DNA of 64,000 nt from Mastigias papua (lineage: Eukaryota; Cnidaria; Scyphozoa; Rhizostomeae; Mastigiidae). Shown here piece after piece: positions 14,201-50,700 of this stretch. Under the pieces are notes generated by a model. That model did no database searches. It saw only the letters and a program-made list of their open reading frames with translations, and was not told the origin of the DNA. Made by a program: the position numbers and the translations under genes. The DNA lies in contig OZ025287.1 in assembly GCA_964019165.1 (NCBI GenBank), positions 610,201-674,200 on the forward strand, read 5' to 3'. Every line of letters begins with the position of its first letter. Position 1 is the stretch's first letter.

Positions 14201-15650
14201 AGGCAGTTTTAATTTTACTCTCTGGCTGGTTGCTAAAGAGGTCAAGATCACAATATCAACAGAGCAAATATCACATGATATTAAATGAAGGTGTGTAAGG
14301 AGACTCATTTCTCAGTTCATATGGGAGACTTGTTTGGGATTAATTAAAGTGTATAAAATGATGTCATTTTGCAAAAGGAACGGGTAACAAAGAACGAGTG
14401 CTAAGCAGTCGGAAAATCTACGGCTTTTGACAGAGACATAAGGATATAATGGGAAATGAAGGGAATGCATATACGAAATATTGCTTGAGTTTCGCTGAGG
14501 TAGCCAAAATATGTCAACCTGAGTTGTGCAAGGAATGAGCTCAATGTTCTAGCTCTTGATACGATTCTTTCCAATCCATCAAGTCTGAACTCGAATATAC
14601 AAGTTAATTATCAATACATAGAGGGCATAATACATTACTGGATGCTGTTCAGAAACCACTGGATACACCGGTCCCATATGAGTTAGATGCCAAAAACGAT
14701 GGCAACAAAAACAACCAAGAAATGTCAATACAATATATTTCTAAATTTCACGTTGAAATATTCAAGATGAATTTATTGCATCCACGTTGCAAAATATCAC
14801 AAATAAACCTAGACAGTATGAAATATTGAGTAAATTTGAACGCGTAACGAAAAATACATGAAAAGTAGCAATGATGGAAAATATATTTGGAGCCGTGATA
14901 AAACACGGTACATGATGGACTTCAGAATTAAGTCAACTAAAACTAAATTTTTATCCTAAACTAAATACAAACAAAATATATAAATACCCGTACAAAACTA
15001 TTGTTCTATGAAGTCTATCAAAATTTATGAAATGTATATATTTATATATATATTTATTCATATATGTATTCGTACGATTCACAATTCAAGTTCTGGAAAT
15101 TCGTTCTTGATCATTCAATACAGCAATCCCGGCATCCAATCAATCAGAAAAGAAAAATATCCCGCTTGATTGTCAAGAAATTGGTCTTGTTGTCTATTCA
15201 TTCCAGTTCAGTGACGTCAAGAAATGTCTACTTCTCAGAAAGGCACAGAGGAAGTATAAATTTGATTCCACATATGAGAGACACTTCCAAGAAGACCCAT
15301 TAAATACTCTTTGAGAACGTTCATATGACAAGTTCTGCTACTCATTGTTCATACAGTTATCTTCCATACAGTTTGGCCAAAAATGTTTCTCAAGTATTTC
15401 ATCCTTGACTAGCACTTGGCAACATTTCCAGTTTCTTGCTGGCTGTTTAGCGTGACAAAATCTCCGCTTATTAATGAAAGCGCTTCCCATTTATATCTAC
15501 TACCCTACGCGTATATTTCATTTTAAAAGAAGAATGGACAATTCAACTCACCGAAAACCAGATCGAGGCCATTGTTTACATCAATGCCACCAAAACGACC
15601 AACGGGAGTACTATGTCGTCTAGTATGAACCAATTGCATCATCTATATAT
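11288..15650. other. No confident gene; 3' flank of the phosphatase gene
   Basis: Several 60-160 codon frames exist (12093-12467, 13145-13435, 13806-14288) but none shows a domain or a consistent splice model. A short plus-strand segment at 15201-15306 could be an exon: it has a good acceptor (TTCATTCCAG) and encodes FSDVKKCLLLRKAQRKYKF...YERHFQED before a stop. It has no identifiable partner exon. The last part, down to a possible poly(A) signal at 15058-15053, is probably the phosphatase 3' UTR. Confidence 0.4.
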
Positions 15651-38753
<23,103 letters not shown>

Positions 38754-41700
38754 GGCTGTTGTGACAATCTCTTCTAGCTTGACGGCGTTTGTCCTTGTGC
38801 AAACTTCAAGCTACTGACGTTTACTGTACGGATAACTGTCAACAACCAACGCATTGACGGTCTGCATTCTAATCAACGGATAATAATGTTTAGGCGGCAG
38901 TTTTCGCTTTCGCAGAATGGCAGGAAATATGATGGACATTGAACCAGCGTCAGCAGTCCACAGCTTTTAAAGTGATTTCACACCAAAAGTTGTTAGATAA
39001 TCGGAAGCCAAGGAATGTCCTCAAATCGCTGTCAGCCGCGGGCCTACCCTGAGTAAATGATGTCTTTTATTCAATTAACAAAGAGAACTTTTGATAAACA
39101 ATAGGCTATTGTTACAATATAATGCAGGTACTTGAGGCGGTCATTTTCGGTGTGTCTCGCCAATTCCAAGTGTTCATTCACCTGGGAAATGAGACATTAC
39201 TCTCGGATCGAGACGAGATTTGTGTTACGGCTTTAGAATTTATTATCAAACCGCAAGCGGTAGAGCAACGAAGTTCAGTGAATAATGTGAGTGCGTTCAA
39301 ATGGCAAATAGGAGCCGTTTGATAATGACGTATCTAATCTCTCTTTTCCTGTCAATTTTCCCAGAGGCAAGAAATATTGAAGCCTCCAGGAAGCCCGGGA
39401 GGGAGTTGAGTGACTATTTAAGTGTTCACCGCTCAAAATCAAGAACTAGCGAGTTTTTAACGATTTAAATACGAACATAAATAAAAGCATAAAAAGATAC
39501 ATTTTGGAAACAAAACAGGAGATAAGCTTCGCATGGCTACATAAGAGACACAGTAAAAGTTGATGAGATTTTAAACTGCTGAAATCATTGCCTCTGGTTC
39601 TTGAAAAAAGATCAATTGTCTAGAAAGTATATTTTATGGGTATGGCCTACATTCAGAGTCCAGAAGAAAGTAGTGAATAAATAGCAAGCAACGCATGCAG
39701 AGTTGCCTCGACTTGGAAGCAGAAAAGAGGCTGTCAATAACAACAATGCAAGCAGGTATAATATGTCGGACAAAATTAAATTTTGACTTTCACAAGTTGC
39801 TTTACGTATAGGTTCGTTTCTGCTGTGATAAATATATACAGTCAACCTTGCATAATTCGGATCGGTTTTATCCGGATTTTTGTGTATTCCGGACAGAATT
39901 GCTAAGTCCAATTAGTCTCCTATTAAAGTGCAAAACTGAAAAAGTTTCTACGTAATCCGGATTTTCTGTAATTCGGACAAAATCAGCCAGTCCCGTGTGA
40001 TCCGAATTATGCGAGGTTGACTGTATAATGTTGGCTATCTGTGTTTATACAACCGTAAATGCTGTGGAATAAAGAAATTCTTGCTACTAAATACAGAATC
40101 CTAAAGGAAATAACTCTTCAATTTCGAATATCTTGAAATTGTCACTATAAACGATCGAAAATTAGGAAGTCACTTCAATTCATTGAAGTCAAATTCGTAG
40201 AAAGTCTTCGTAATCACTGAAGGGAGCTCCACAGAGGGGATTCTGCTGTAAGCATTTTGCTTTAATAATCATCACATAAAATGTTTATATAGAGCTAAAT
40301 TTTTAATTGAAATTAAGGAACTTTTAGTATTTCAATGTGGTCAAAAAGAAATCCAAAAATATAGAACTTTACGAACAAAGGCTTAAGGTAGCTTCCTTGT
40401 AAAATAAGCGTATAAAAGTATATCATTAATTGTAACCTCAGCCCAGCCATTGCGAAATATAAGAAATCTTCTGCAATAAACGGAAGCATTAAGACACCAG
40501 ATCCTTTCCAAATGACACTTACTTTCCTGTATTCATTCATCCAATTTCCGCAGCTCTACTCATACATTCACACAGCCCCTTCAACTTCAGAAACTGCCTG
40601 CCCTTCCTGTCTTTCGCTTATGTCTTGAAATCAAGCTTATTTGAGATCACAGTATATTAATTTTCACGTCTTTTTATATGAAAATGGCTTACAACAACAT
40701 TGTGCTCGACTGCTGAAACAGTTAGGAAAGCAAAACAAGTTTCAATCTAGGCTTAAAATTTTTTATAGAAAGAGACGTCTGTGTGCCCAAATCATTTGAC
40801 CTTATGTCAGTTATTTCAACTGATAGAATTATATATACATGAGAGTTTCTCATTGGGTGAAATGAATACATTATCAGGGAAACCAGAGAGGGGGCGAGGG
40901 GGCGAGATAAGTATCCCTCTTGCCTTTTCCTAAGTGAGACAAGGGGGCCAGAAGTGCCTTTCTCAACAAAAGTAATGATTTGTATCTTGATAAGGGACGA
41001 TAGCAAAAACTTCCCCAAAATCAAACAGAGAACCACAATTTCGAGTCCCTTCCCTCACCTGTTGCCTACAGTGCAAGTAGTGGATCCACGGGGACCTGGG
41101 GGCCATGTCCCCAATTTGCTCCATGATTAATTTTGCAATTTTCCCGAATTCAGGAAGGAAAAGTAGTTTGAGGAAGCGGAGGGTTTCTCTGTTGTGTCAC
41201 ATTGCTGCTTCTCATCCTTTGGTTGCGTATTTTATTGTTCCTAAATGGCATGGTTCCAAAGGCGCATGGCCCACCAAAATCCCCAATCTGTAATGTCTGA
41301 CGTCACCTCTCGTCGTTGATTCATACTGACATTCTAGAGAAATATGTCACTGTAGTAGTGAAGAGCTAAGTTCGCAACAAGGGGAGCTCAAAACAGAATT
41401 GTCCATTTGGAAACATTTTAAATGAAAGTGATCTAATTAATTTTTTGATATTCAAATGAATTTACATTGAACTGTGCTGAATTTGCAATTCTTTTTTGCA
41501 GCCGCTGATACAAAACACTACTGTGAGAGGCATTTCAAAGAAACTTCAAAATTAGAGAGGGGGTGTGCCTCCAAAAGCTCCTATGACATTTAACTAGAAG
41601 GCTGTACCTTCTCGAGCCCTGCAGACTGCAATCCAGATTAATTGATGGGAAAGTCCAAGTAGAAAATACTGTCTTAAGTTTGTCAACAGAGATACTGGCA

Positions 41701-41767
41701 GCTAGCTTTTTCCACAGCATCTATAAAAACATATTAAATTGCTACATTTAGCTATCAACAAAATAAT
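38754..41767. other. Between the phosphatase and the unrecognised gene; no gene recognised
   Basis: The part just above 38753 should hold the phosphatase 5' UTR and promoter, but I see no clear core element. A pogo-type MITE sits at 39839-40023. A small plus-strand segment at 41503-41600 follows a good acceptor (TTTTTTGCAG) and encodes ADTKHYCERHFKETSKLERG before a stop. No partner exon is recognisable. Confidence 0.45.
39839..40023. mobile_element. pogo/Tigger-type MITE flanked by TA
   Basis: A 185-bp element with about 27-bp inverted ends, CAGTCAACCTTGCATAATTC at the left and the reverse complement of GAATTATGCGAGGTTGACTG at the right, then G-G-A-T-C. It is flanked by TA on both sides (39837-39838 and 40024-40025). 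Interior copies of ATCCGGATTTT and ATTCGGACA repeat the end motif. The terminal sequence is the familiar pogo/Tigger pattern. Confidence 0.88.
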
Positions 41768-44700
41768 TTAGGTCAAGGTACTGCCTACAGGTTTCTTTAA
41801 TTGCTTATTCAGTCTGACTTTCTCTACCTTGAGTTCTGACATAGCATTCGCTCTCATTGCGATCTGCTCCTTGCAAACAGTCTCGTTCTTAAAACGAGGG
41901 ACACAAATTGAGACACTTCTCTGCCCAATTTTCATCTGCATAGTTGCATATCCTTTTGCGACAGACCTATCAGGTCTGGCATCGTAAATTATGTCTTCAT
42001 CTGGATCAACTCCTGTTGGATGACTTATCCTAGAGATTCTCCTATTCGTAGAGCATGCTGTCTTGGTCACAGTCCGTTCAGCGCTCTCCCGCTCCTTTAG
42101 TTCCTTACGCACTTTCGTTGCTAGCTCGTCCCATTTCGAAGAATCAAGGAAGGTCGCGGTCACTGCTTTTCCGTCCGTTTCACTATCGATTTCTGGAGTT
42201 TCTTGCGAAAATGCAACTTTTTTGCTACCGTCAACAGACTCAGAGAAAAAAGAATCGTTTGATGCAAGGTGAGTGAATTTCAAAGCATTTTCAGTATTTG
42301 TTCTATCTTCACTGCATGTACTTCTGCTATCAATAGTCAACGACGAGAAAGTTCGAGCACTGCCTTTAGTGTCCATATTGCCTATCGATCGCACGGTTTT
42401 TCTGTCATGTTCAAGTTGTAAATATTTCTGCATTAGATTTTCGAATTCTTCGTCAGAAGTGGACGTTCTTCCTTCAATATTCCTCACTCGATCTTCTTCT
42501 GAGGCTATGGAAAGCTCCTTGGGTTCATTTCTATCCACTGCAATAAAATCCGCATGTCTTTTTTCTGTACCTTCTTCTTTTTGAGGACTAAAAAGCGTCT
42601 TAATTCTTTGCGAACTTAACTTCATACTATCATCTTCTCGCAAAATTTTCTTTCTAGCACCTTCTTCCTTTTTAAGACGCTCATGAAACTTCTTCCGTTC
42701 AATTAGCTTTCTAACCAACTTCTCATCCTCCTCCATCTCTTTGTAAGCCTCAGTTATATGCCGTCCTTTTATCGGTGGTGTTATCACTCGGTATAGAAAC
42801 TTTTGCTGCTTTCCACTCAAAGGCCTACCAGATGCCCCTACTCTAGTTGATTGTGTCCTTAACTTTTCCGGTACTTCCTCTTCTTCGTCCACCAACATTT
42901 CTGTGGAAATGGTCTCACTAGCCGGCCTAGAGTTTGGTTTCTTTCGAAGCACGTTCAAAGGTAAATGAAGGGGAAATTTATCCAAAGTACTCGACGAACT
43001 AGATGACCTAACAGTCCTTACACTACTGCCAAATCCACTATTACTCGAATCAGAATCAGAGCTCCTGTCCACAAATTTTGGACCTTCCCCTCTCACAAGA
43101 CTGCTATCAACAGCTGTGATAAAATCCTCCATATAAACATCCTTCACTTGGAGAGTCACACCGTGATCCAAAAGAAACTTCCGACGGATGGGACTTACGT
43201 CCATCTTCTCCTTTATGCTAACAACATTATTCAGATTGGCCTTGATCCCCATCATCTGTTCATCATGGAGCATGCTCCGTTGCCTATGCTTAGCAGCAAA
43301 ACCATCTAGTCTCTCTTGCAATTTAATTGCCTCGTTGCTGTTTATCTTATTTGTACGTATAATTCTTTTCGATAGCAAAGACGCACGTTCCTGTTTCTTT
43401 GAAACTGCAGTCATCCTAAAATCGCCTCAAAACATGACCCAGTCAAAACTGTGGATTCTACTGGATTCAATCTTTCATGACCAGATGAACCTTGAAACAA
43501 ATGCCTCTTTGCAACAGGCTTATCTTTTCTCCAATGTTTAGCTCAATGTCATCTATGTGTCAAGCGTCTACTGAAAAGACAGAGAAATCCCATTAGAAAA
43601 AAGGCAATCTCTTGTTCATTTTCACATCTTGATAACTTATTCAATTACTAAATATAACCTACTTATGCGCTCTGTATCCAAGATCCATAGCTAGAGAAAT
43701 ATCCGTTACCTGGATAAGTGAATTATTGTCTTCAAAGCAATACGCTAACAAGATTACTTGACAAGGAACTTATAGGAATCAATAATCATCGTGTTCCTGT
43801 GCTTACCCAGTACATAACAGACTGCGTTTATAATACAACTAACTTTGTACTCACAAACACACCCATAAACTCTCTCTCTCTCACACACACACACATACAC
43901 GTACACACACACTCTCTCTCTCACTCACTCACTCACTCACTCATTCACTCACTCATTCATTCACTCACTCGCTCACTCATGCACCCATCCATCAAACCAT
44001 CTGCCAACTCATATATCTACGTACTTTGTATGTTACTTATAATGACGGGCCTAAAAATGCAACTTTTCATAAACTTTTCATAGCTTTACATGTAATCGAT
44101 GCTTCCACAATTCTGCAGTAAGTTCTGCTTATCTTTGCAGCCAGTTTCTTCCACAAGTACTCCGTTTCTAAACGATGGGCAGGAACGTAGGTATTTCCTT
44201 AAGTGGAAAAAATGGGAATTCTTGCAATAAGCCATACCTCTAGCACTGACGTAGAAATAACAGGATGCCTTTCATCCTGGGAACAATTTGTGGTATATCC
44301 AATAATATTTTAATTGTTGCTATTAATCATGGATATAAATATTAATCAAAACTGTAGAATTGAGCCACAGAATCACAAGAATGGCCTTGCGAAAAGTGTA
44401 CAAGGTCGTTTATCACCTACCAACAATAAGTAATTAAATGTATGCATTGGACTATATTTCTAGGGGATTTAACTTCAGAAAACGGACGATCTAGACTTGA
44501 GTTTATGCTACGGATGAAATTTAAGAAACTCCTGAAATTCAGACAGGCTTTCCTTAATAACTGTTTGTAGCAGAGGTATAATAAAGACACAAATCAACTA
44601 GCCTGGATTCTTACAAAAGTCAACTGATCGCATGTATGGATAGTCAAATGCTCCGAGGGGAAAAGAACATTTAGCACGATAACACCAAGCCAGGATGCAG

Positions 44701-47700
44701 TCAGTCGTCAAGTAATTTCTTGAATTTATTATTTAGCTTATTATCTATTATTAATCATATTGATATTTTCCTTCGCAATCAAAGCTACTAGCAATAATAT
44801 CATACAGAAGGTCCGCTGAGTAATAAGTCAATACCTCGTAATGCAGGTTTCTCAAAAACGGGTCAATTTCCTTACAAAACGCGATCGTGTCTACATACCT
44901 ATATTAGTACCACAAACATAGTTTAATTGCTTCGCTAATAAGACATCATATGGTCCATTTTAGTGATAAAACCACTTTACTCCTTACGTGTATTCAAATG
45001 GTCTTTGGCGTTTACATTAAACATTGCCTTGATTGGTAAACCAATTCCAATCCAATGCTTATTCTTTGAACAATATATAGAAAACTGGTATCGCCCACAT
45101 TAAAAACGAAAACAGAGGGCGAGGTAAGATACCCCTACCCCAATACCCCTATTTTCAGCGATATATGAATTAATAAACTATTCTTACAAGACAGTACCGT
45201 ACAGTCAACGACAAAGATGTTCGCTTCTAGCATGTTTCTACACATGCAGAAAGTCTTAATATGGAGTAAGAAAATTATCAAATGTTCATTTTCGAAGAGC
45301 ACAAAATGTCCAGAACAGTCTTGTGCATTCGACACAAATTAGACAAGCATGTGGACGAAATTTTAGGTCCTATATCCTTCAGTATACAAGTGATGCATGG
45401 AAAAAGCCGTCAATGTGGATTTAAATGTGAGCATATGTACTTGAAGAAGCTTACAATCTAGCTCTGAGGTACTTACACGTAATTGTTAGTATGCTGACAA
45501 AAATATGAACAAATTCTTCGTTGTGATGAAACGGCTGTCCCTTGCCGATTCAGGTATATTCTTCGTGGCTTTACAACGTTACAGAAAAACGCGTCGTCTT
45601 TTTTGTACCTGCTGTCATTCGCAGCACAAAAGACATCTGATGGAAGCAATCTTAGAGGTTGTCTACTATTTACTCAAGAAGAGGGCGATTCAAAAAGGCA
45701 CTCCAAAGTGCTCATACAAAAGGTCTTCTTGTTGTCTTCAATACAATGTGTATTGTACTGTTACGACAAAGGCTACCAGGAATTTTCCCATGACGACTGG
45801 TGAGCTACAGAGAGAATTTAGCAGGATTAAATAGCCGTCAAAGATACCTATCCTGCAGGCCCCAAAGAAAATTATCTAGGTCATTTGACGTTGAGGTAAG
45901 ATCAAAAGAACATGGAAAGAGGAGGCTAGGCTTTAAATTGGCATCAACATAACAGCGGAAAATTATCATGATTAGAAACCGAAAATTCAACCAGACAATT
46001 AAGGTAAGATAATGACGCAAATTAATATGGGGGCGTCAACACCAACAATATCTAGAATACACGTCTTTGAAAAGACAGTTTTTCCTGTTCAGTACTGACA
46101 CTTTCTTGTTACATTTCTAGGAAGAATAGCTGAGGTGCAACACTGCAGTGGTATACAGACTGAATTCTGATGAATCTGTTAGTGATACGTCAATTATGTA
46201 TTTTGCTAACTATATACACGCTTTTCTTTACAAGAAAAAAGTTTTCCCAAAATCTTGAGAAAATGTGAAGAAAATCACAAAGGCTCAATTTCCAAAGCTC
46301 GTCTTTTTTACGTGCCAGAAACTGATATTAGCTCATTCCTTGCAAGCTCCTTTACAAAATCGAAACTTTTCTTGGATAAACCTGGATAAAAATGATCAAT
46401 ACTTCTTTATAAAAAATAAGGGTAATCTCTTTTAGCCAGTTTACTCAAGCAGATATCACGAAAACGTTAAGAAAATCTCAGCCTTAATTTCTGGAAAAGT
46501 TAAGAAAATTGATGCTCAGGTAAAAAGGGGTTTTCCTGTAAAAAAGTTTGTGAGTATATATATTTATATTCATATTAATACTTATATTTATATTTGCATT
46601 TATATTTATATTTATTTACTTTACATTTCTCTAAGAATAATTCCTGATGTATAGACATTCGGGTGATTTGGAGCTTGCTGGACAAAGTTATCGAGACTTA
46701 GGAATGTTGCACATTGAGTCCAACGCTGAAAGTAGGCCATCCCGAGAGGTATCCTTTTCTCCAAAACCTTTCACAACCAGATGTTTTCGCTGACAATAAA
46801 CTAAGTTGCATAGATAACAATGGTGCTATGTATACGTGCAGATGCAACATTGCCATATGTAATTTCGTCACTATTGACAATAAACAGCTAAGCTCAAAGT
46901 ATATCCGTTAGCAAACAATAACGTCAAGTGCTTTACAGTTACACAATATCAGGCAGTAGCAGGTCTATGGAGTCGGCAAACCTTTTTTTACAAAAGTCCA
47001 CAAATACACCATAAATGCCTCCCTTACAGAGTTACAAAAATCTGCCACTGATATCAGGAAGGAGTAAAAGTGTCACGAGGGATGCTCCATTTTGACGCTC
47101 CATCATAGTCTACCCAGGATGCCATTAGCGTATCTACTGCAGGCACCGCGGAACAGGGGGAACTGGGGGACTATAGCCCCCCACTTTTTCGAAAATAAAC
47201 AATAATGTTTCAAAGAGGTCAAAAGAATTCGCTAATGATTGATTACTGTAGTTTTTCAAAGATAACCATTCCTTTGATGTTTAAAGGGGCGTAGTTTAAA
47301 TTCTAAGGCAAGCCCAAGTCCCCCATTCTTTCTCGCTTCGCTAAATTTTAGCCCCCCCCCCCACTTTCAGACTGCTCCGCGGTCCCTGTACTGCAAGTGT
47401 GCAATGATAAACAGGCTTTGTACTGTGACGGACAGTAACGGTTTGCAGTGATAAAACCACTTGAACCCTCAAAAGGTGTATTCACCCGATCTTTGGAGCA
47501 AAGATGCTTTGACTGAGATATCAGGTGATTGCAATATCAAGTACAATCACTAATCAATGTTCAATCAGTAACAATCAGGAATGATTGCTCATTCTATTAG
47601 TTTCGTAGAAAAGCTACAATTCAGGGCGTGATCAGAAAGCATCTCTCAAGGGTTCAAAACAGTACTCCCATTTTTCAGCGAAACGTGCAGTGCTAAATTC

Positions 47701-50700
47701 TCCGTATATCTCGTTATATCTAGGTATGTTTTTCGTAAGGATGGTCCGAGTTTTAAGGACCCTACTAGTAGAAGGCGAAATACCAAGAAGTTTGCACTAT
47801 GAAAGAGAAAATCCCCAAGGAACCTTTCGATTTCGAATGTTTTTATCATTGCAAATAATTGAGGAGTTAGAAGACAAACTCGCATAGATTTTATTTGCAA
47901 TCTTTGTAACAAATGGTTGATAGGCGGTTCTCCGTTGAAATTTGCAGTGTACATAGTGCGCTGTCTTAACACTGAACACCTACAGTATCTATACCGCTAA
48001 ATGTACAGCTAAACTAAAAGAACTTTTAAGCAACTTTTAGAACAAAAGATGTGGCATAAAAAAGTTAAAAAATAAGGAACTTTTAGAATTAGGCCTTGTG
48101 CTAGACTCCTTACGAATGGACCTAATGTCCTTTAGTCTAAAAGAAATGCTCTTCTAACGAGAACACCTCCTACCATGATGTGTAATATATTACTTTCTTA
48201 ATATCTCATCTATTCAATCTAACACTGTTTCCACTTGGTTTCAATTTCATAGCACTAAAGATTTGGAGAATTTAAAAGAAAAACTTGTAGGTACCTGGAA
48301 TGTCCCAACCTATCTCGTGATGTCCAACACGTGATCAGCCAAGAACTTGACAATTCTCCATAGCGGTGAGCATGATTAAGAAATCTAGCCTCCAAAGCCT
48401 TTTGAAGCACGGCAAGAAAGGACACAAAGTTTGTATCGTGCTTCGCCTGCAACCAACTGTAGCTATTAATTAAATTCAGTAGGAAGATTTTCTAAGTGTC
48501 ATATTTCCCAAGCAGTAGCTGAAACAGTTTGCGTCTGTGCCTTTCATTGATCAGTGAAGTCTGATCAGTGGTGCTTCTTTACCAGTGACTTCCTGGAAAT
48601 AGATGTAGTATTGTGCGTTCTGTGATAACACGTGCAGATAGCCTCATCGTTAATCTGTCTTGGATAGAGATGACAGTTGTCTCATTGGAACCTCAGGGGA
48701 GATGACATACAAAAGGGAGCTAGGTCAACGAGAGCAGACCACGTGGAGCTCATATCCCTTTTAATAACTTTGAATGACAAAAGTTAGTTCCTGGTTCCAT
48801 TGACACGCAAATCAACGGAAAAACCAAGTTGCACAAGATAGACTTTCTACTCATAGCTGCGGTCTTGGTAAAAGCTAAATCCCAATTCAGCACATAACAA
48901 GGTCAGATAGGTATTCAATCTATTGACGACCTAGGAAATTAGAGGCTCTACGAAGCAATGAAGCAATTTAAATGTGTTTATTCTCCTTAGCAACCTTACA
49001 GTCCGTCGCTATGGAAGTCACTTGACACAGCATTATTGCAGGCCCTAAAGATCAATGGTCTTGCCACTAGTAGTGGCCTTGAAAATTCAAATTGGTCTGA
49101 AAATGGAAATCGATAGTTAAGATGTAATGGATACTACATCTTATGTAAACTTTTCTTGGAAAGAACATGGACGTGGGTGCGGCCATTCTGGTTCGTAGGG
49201 ATAACCCCATTGCAAAGTCCCTTTAATTCAGGCCCTGCGTTACTTACACCGTGTTGTTAGGTTACTGCGTGCAGACAATTTCAGCATCAAAACAATCAGA
49301 TTGGATTGGATACACCACTACTGACACCACTGCACTTCTGCTCTGTGTATAACCTTCCATAACCTGTTTGACAGTCCCAAAGGCTTTAGTATGATAGCCC
49401 CCAAGGGTATTAGCATGACAGCAGTCCCAAGGGGTTTTCAACAAGATACCTCCAAGAGCTTTTGAATGACAGCCCCAAGGGCTTTAGACTTCTTTGGCGC
49501 GTCAACTGACGTAAACAACAAATGCTACTTGGTGTCATGAAATGAAATATATAACATAAAATAGGAGGGTTGATAAAATAAGGGGAAAGAATACATAAGA
49601 CGAGAAAAGTATACTTCATGAGCATGCAAAAACTGATTATATTGCAGGGTTATGGATAAAAGGTGAGAAAAGAAACTATGGAAGATTGGCAGAAGAGCAG
49701 GAATGAAGCAAATAAAATGTGATTAGAGTATGCAAAGAAGAAGAGCATATAGGGAAGAAACGATGTGCGAAAAGCCAGAGCAAGTGCATGCGTAGACACT
49801 AGTCTTCAGAATGCAGTCTATGTAATACATCTTCCTTCTCTTTGCCGTGTATCTCCCAGCATGCTAGTGTGCATAAATGCTCGCACAAATGTAATGTTTT
49901 GTGTACAGTCCTGCCTTGGTGAAATTCTCTTACAAATGAAGTTGCCATACTCTGCAGGCTGGGGTAGAGGGCACTGAACCTCGAATGACGAGGAAATAGG
50001 TAGAGAGGAAATGGAAATACAAGAAAAATAATTATTAAAATAAAGACATCGAGGCCAAACTCAGTGTTCGTTGTGTTTATGTGGTGGATTTTCTTGGGAT
50101 GGAAAGGAATAAAACAAAATTATTGCATTTTGAAATGAACAAGTGTCAGATAGGAACTTGTTCAAGGCGTTCGCACAAAAGTTGATGATATTTTGGACCC
50201 AGTTTCTAATGAACTGCTGGTAAAAAGTTCCTTTGAAGCTTCCTAGATCAAAATAAAAGTAAAATTCGTTAGTAGGGGGGTAAAGCAATACAAATAATAC
50301 AAAATTGAGAAAAGATGCGCGCAAATTCACACTAACTAAGAGAAGACACATGGTAAATCTTAATAATTCCTGGTGATGCATGACAAATATTTGCAAAACA
50401 GAGAAGCTTTGTGGGATTCTGTTTGCACAAGAGTTTCCAGAATTTATCTACTTATGCTAGATTTCTTGCTATGAGGCTTCCAACAAAACAAACATATTTG
50501 CTTCGATGATGAAACAACAAATAAATAGTTTATGATATTACGCGGGGAAAAGTCAACAGAGCACTTAAAGTTTCTTCTGACAGAAGGCAGGTTTGGATTT
50601 CACATCTGCTCGATAGGTATACACAATTGAAAACATGTAAAAGCCCCGATAGCTGCTGTTCTGTGCAGAGGTTTTTGAAGGAAAATTTAAAACTGCACAT

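Noticed and set aside
13806..14288. 160-codon plus-strand frame
   Set aside because: A second frame over the same stretch (13940-14128) looks equally protein-like. No splice partner or family match was found, so neither is called.
15555..15645. Open segment with an acceptor and a GTGAGT donor just past the phosphatase stop
   Set aside because: It lies downstream of the TAG at 15651, in frame terms it cannot be joined to exon 14 without a stop, and it has no family match. It is treated as 3' UTR.
45505..45834. Overlapping 109- and 66-codon plus-strand frames
   Set aside because: Two frames compete over the same bases, neither shows a domain, and they lie in the intron of the unrecognised gene.
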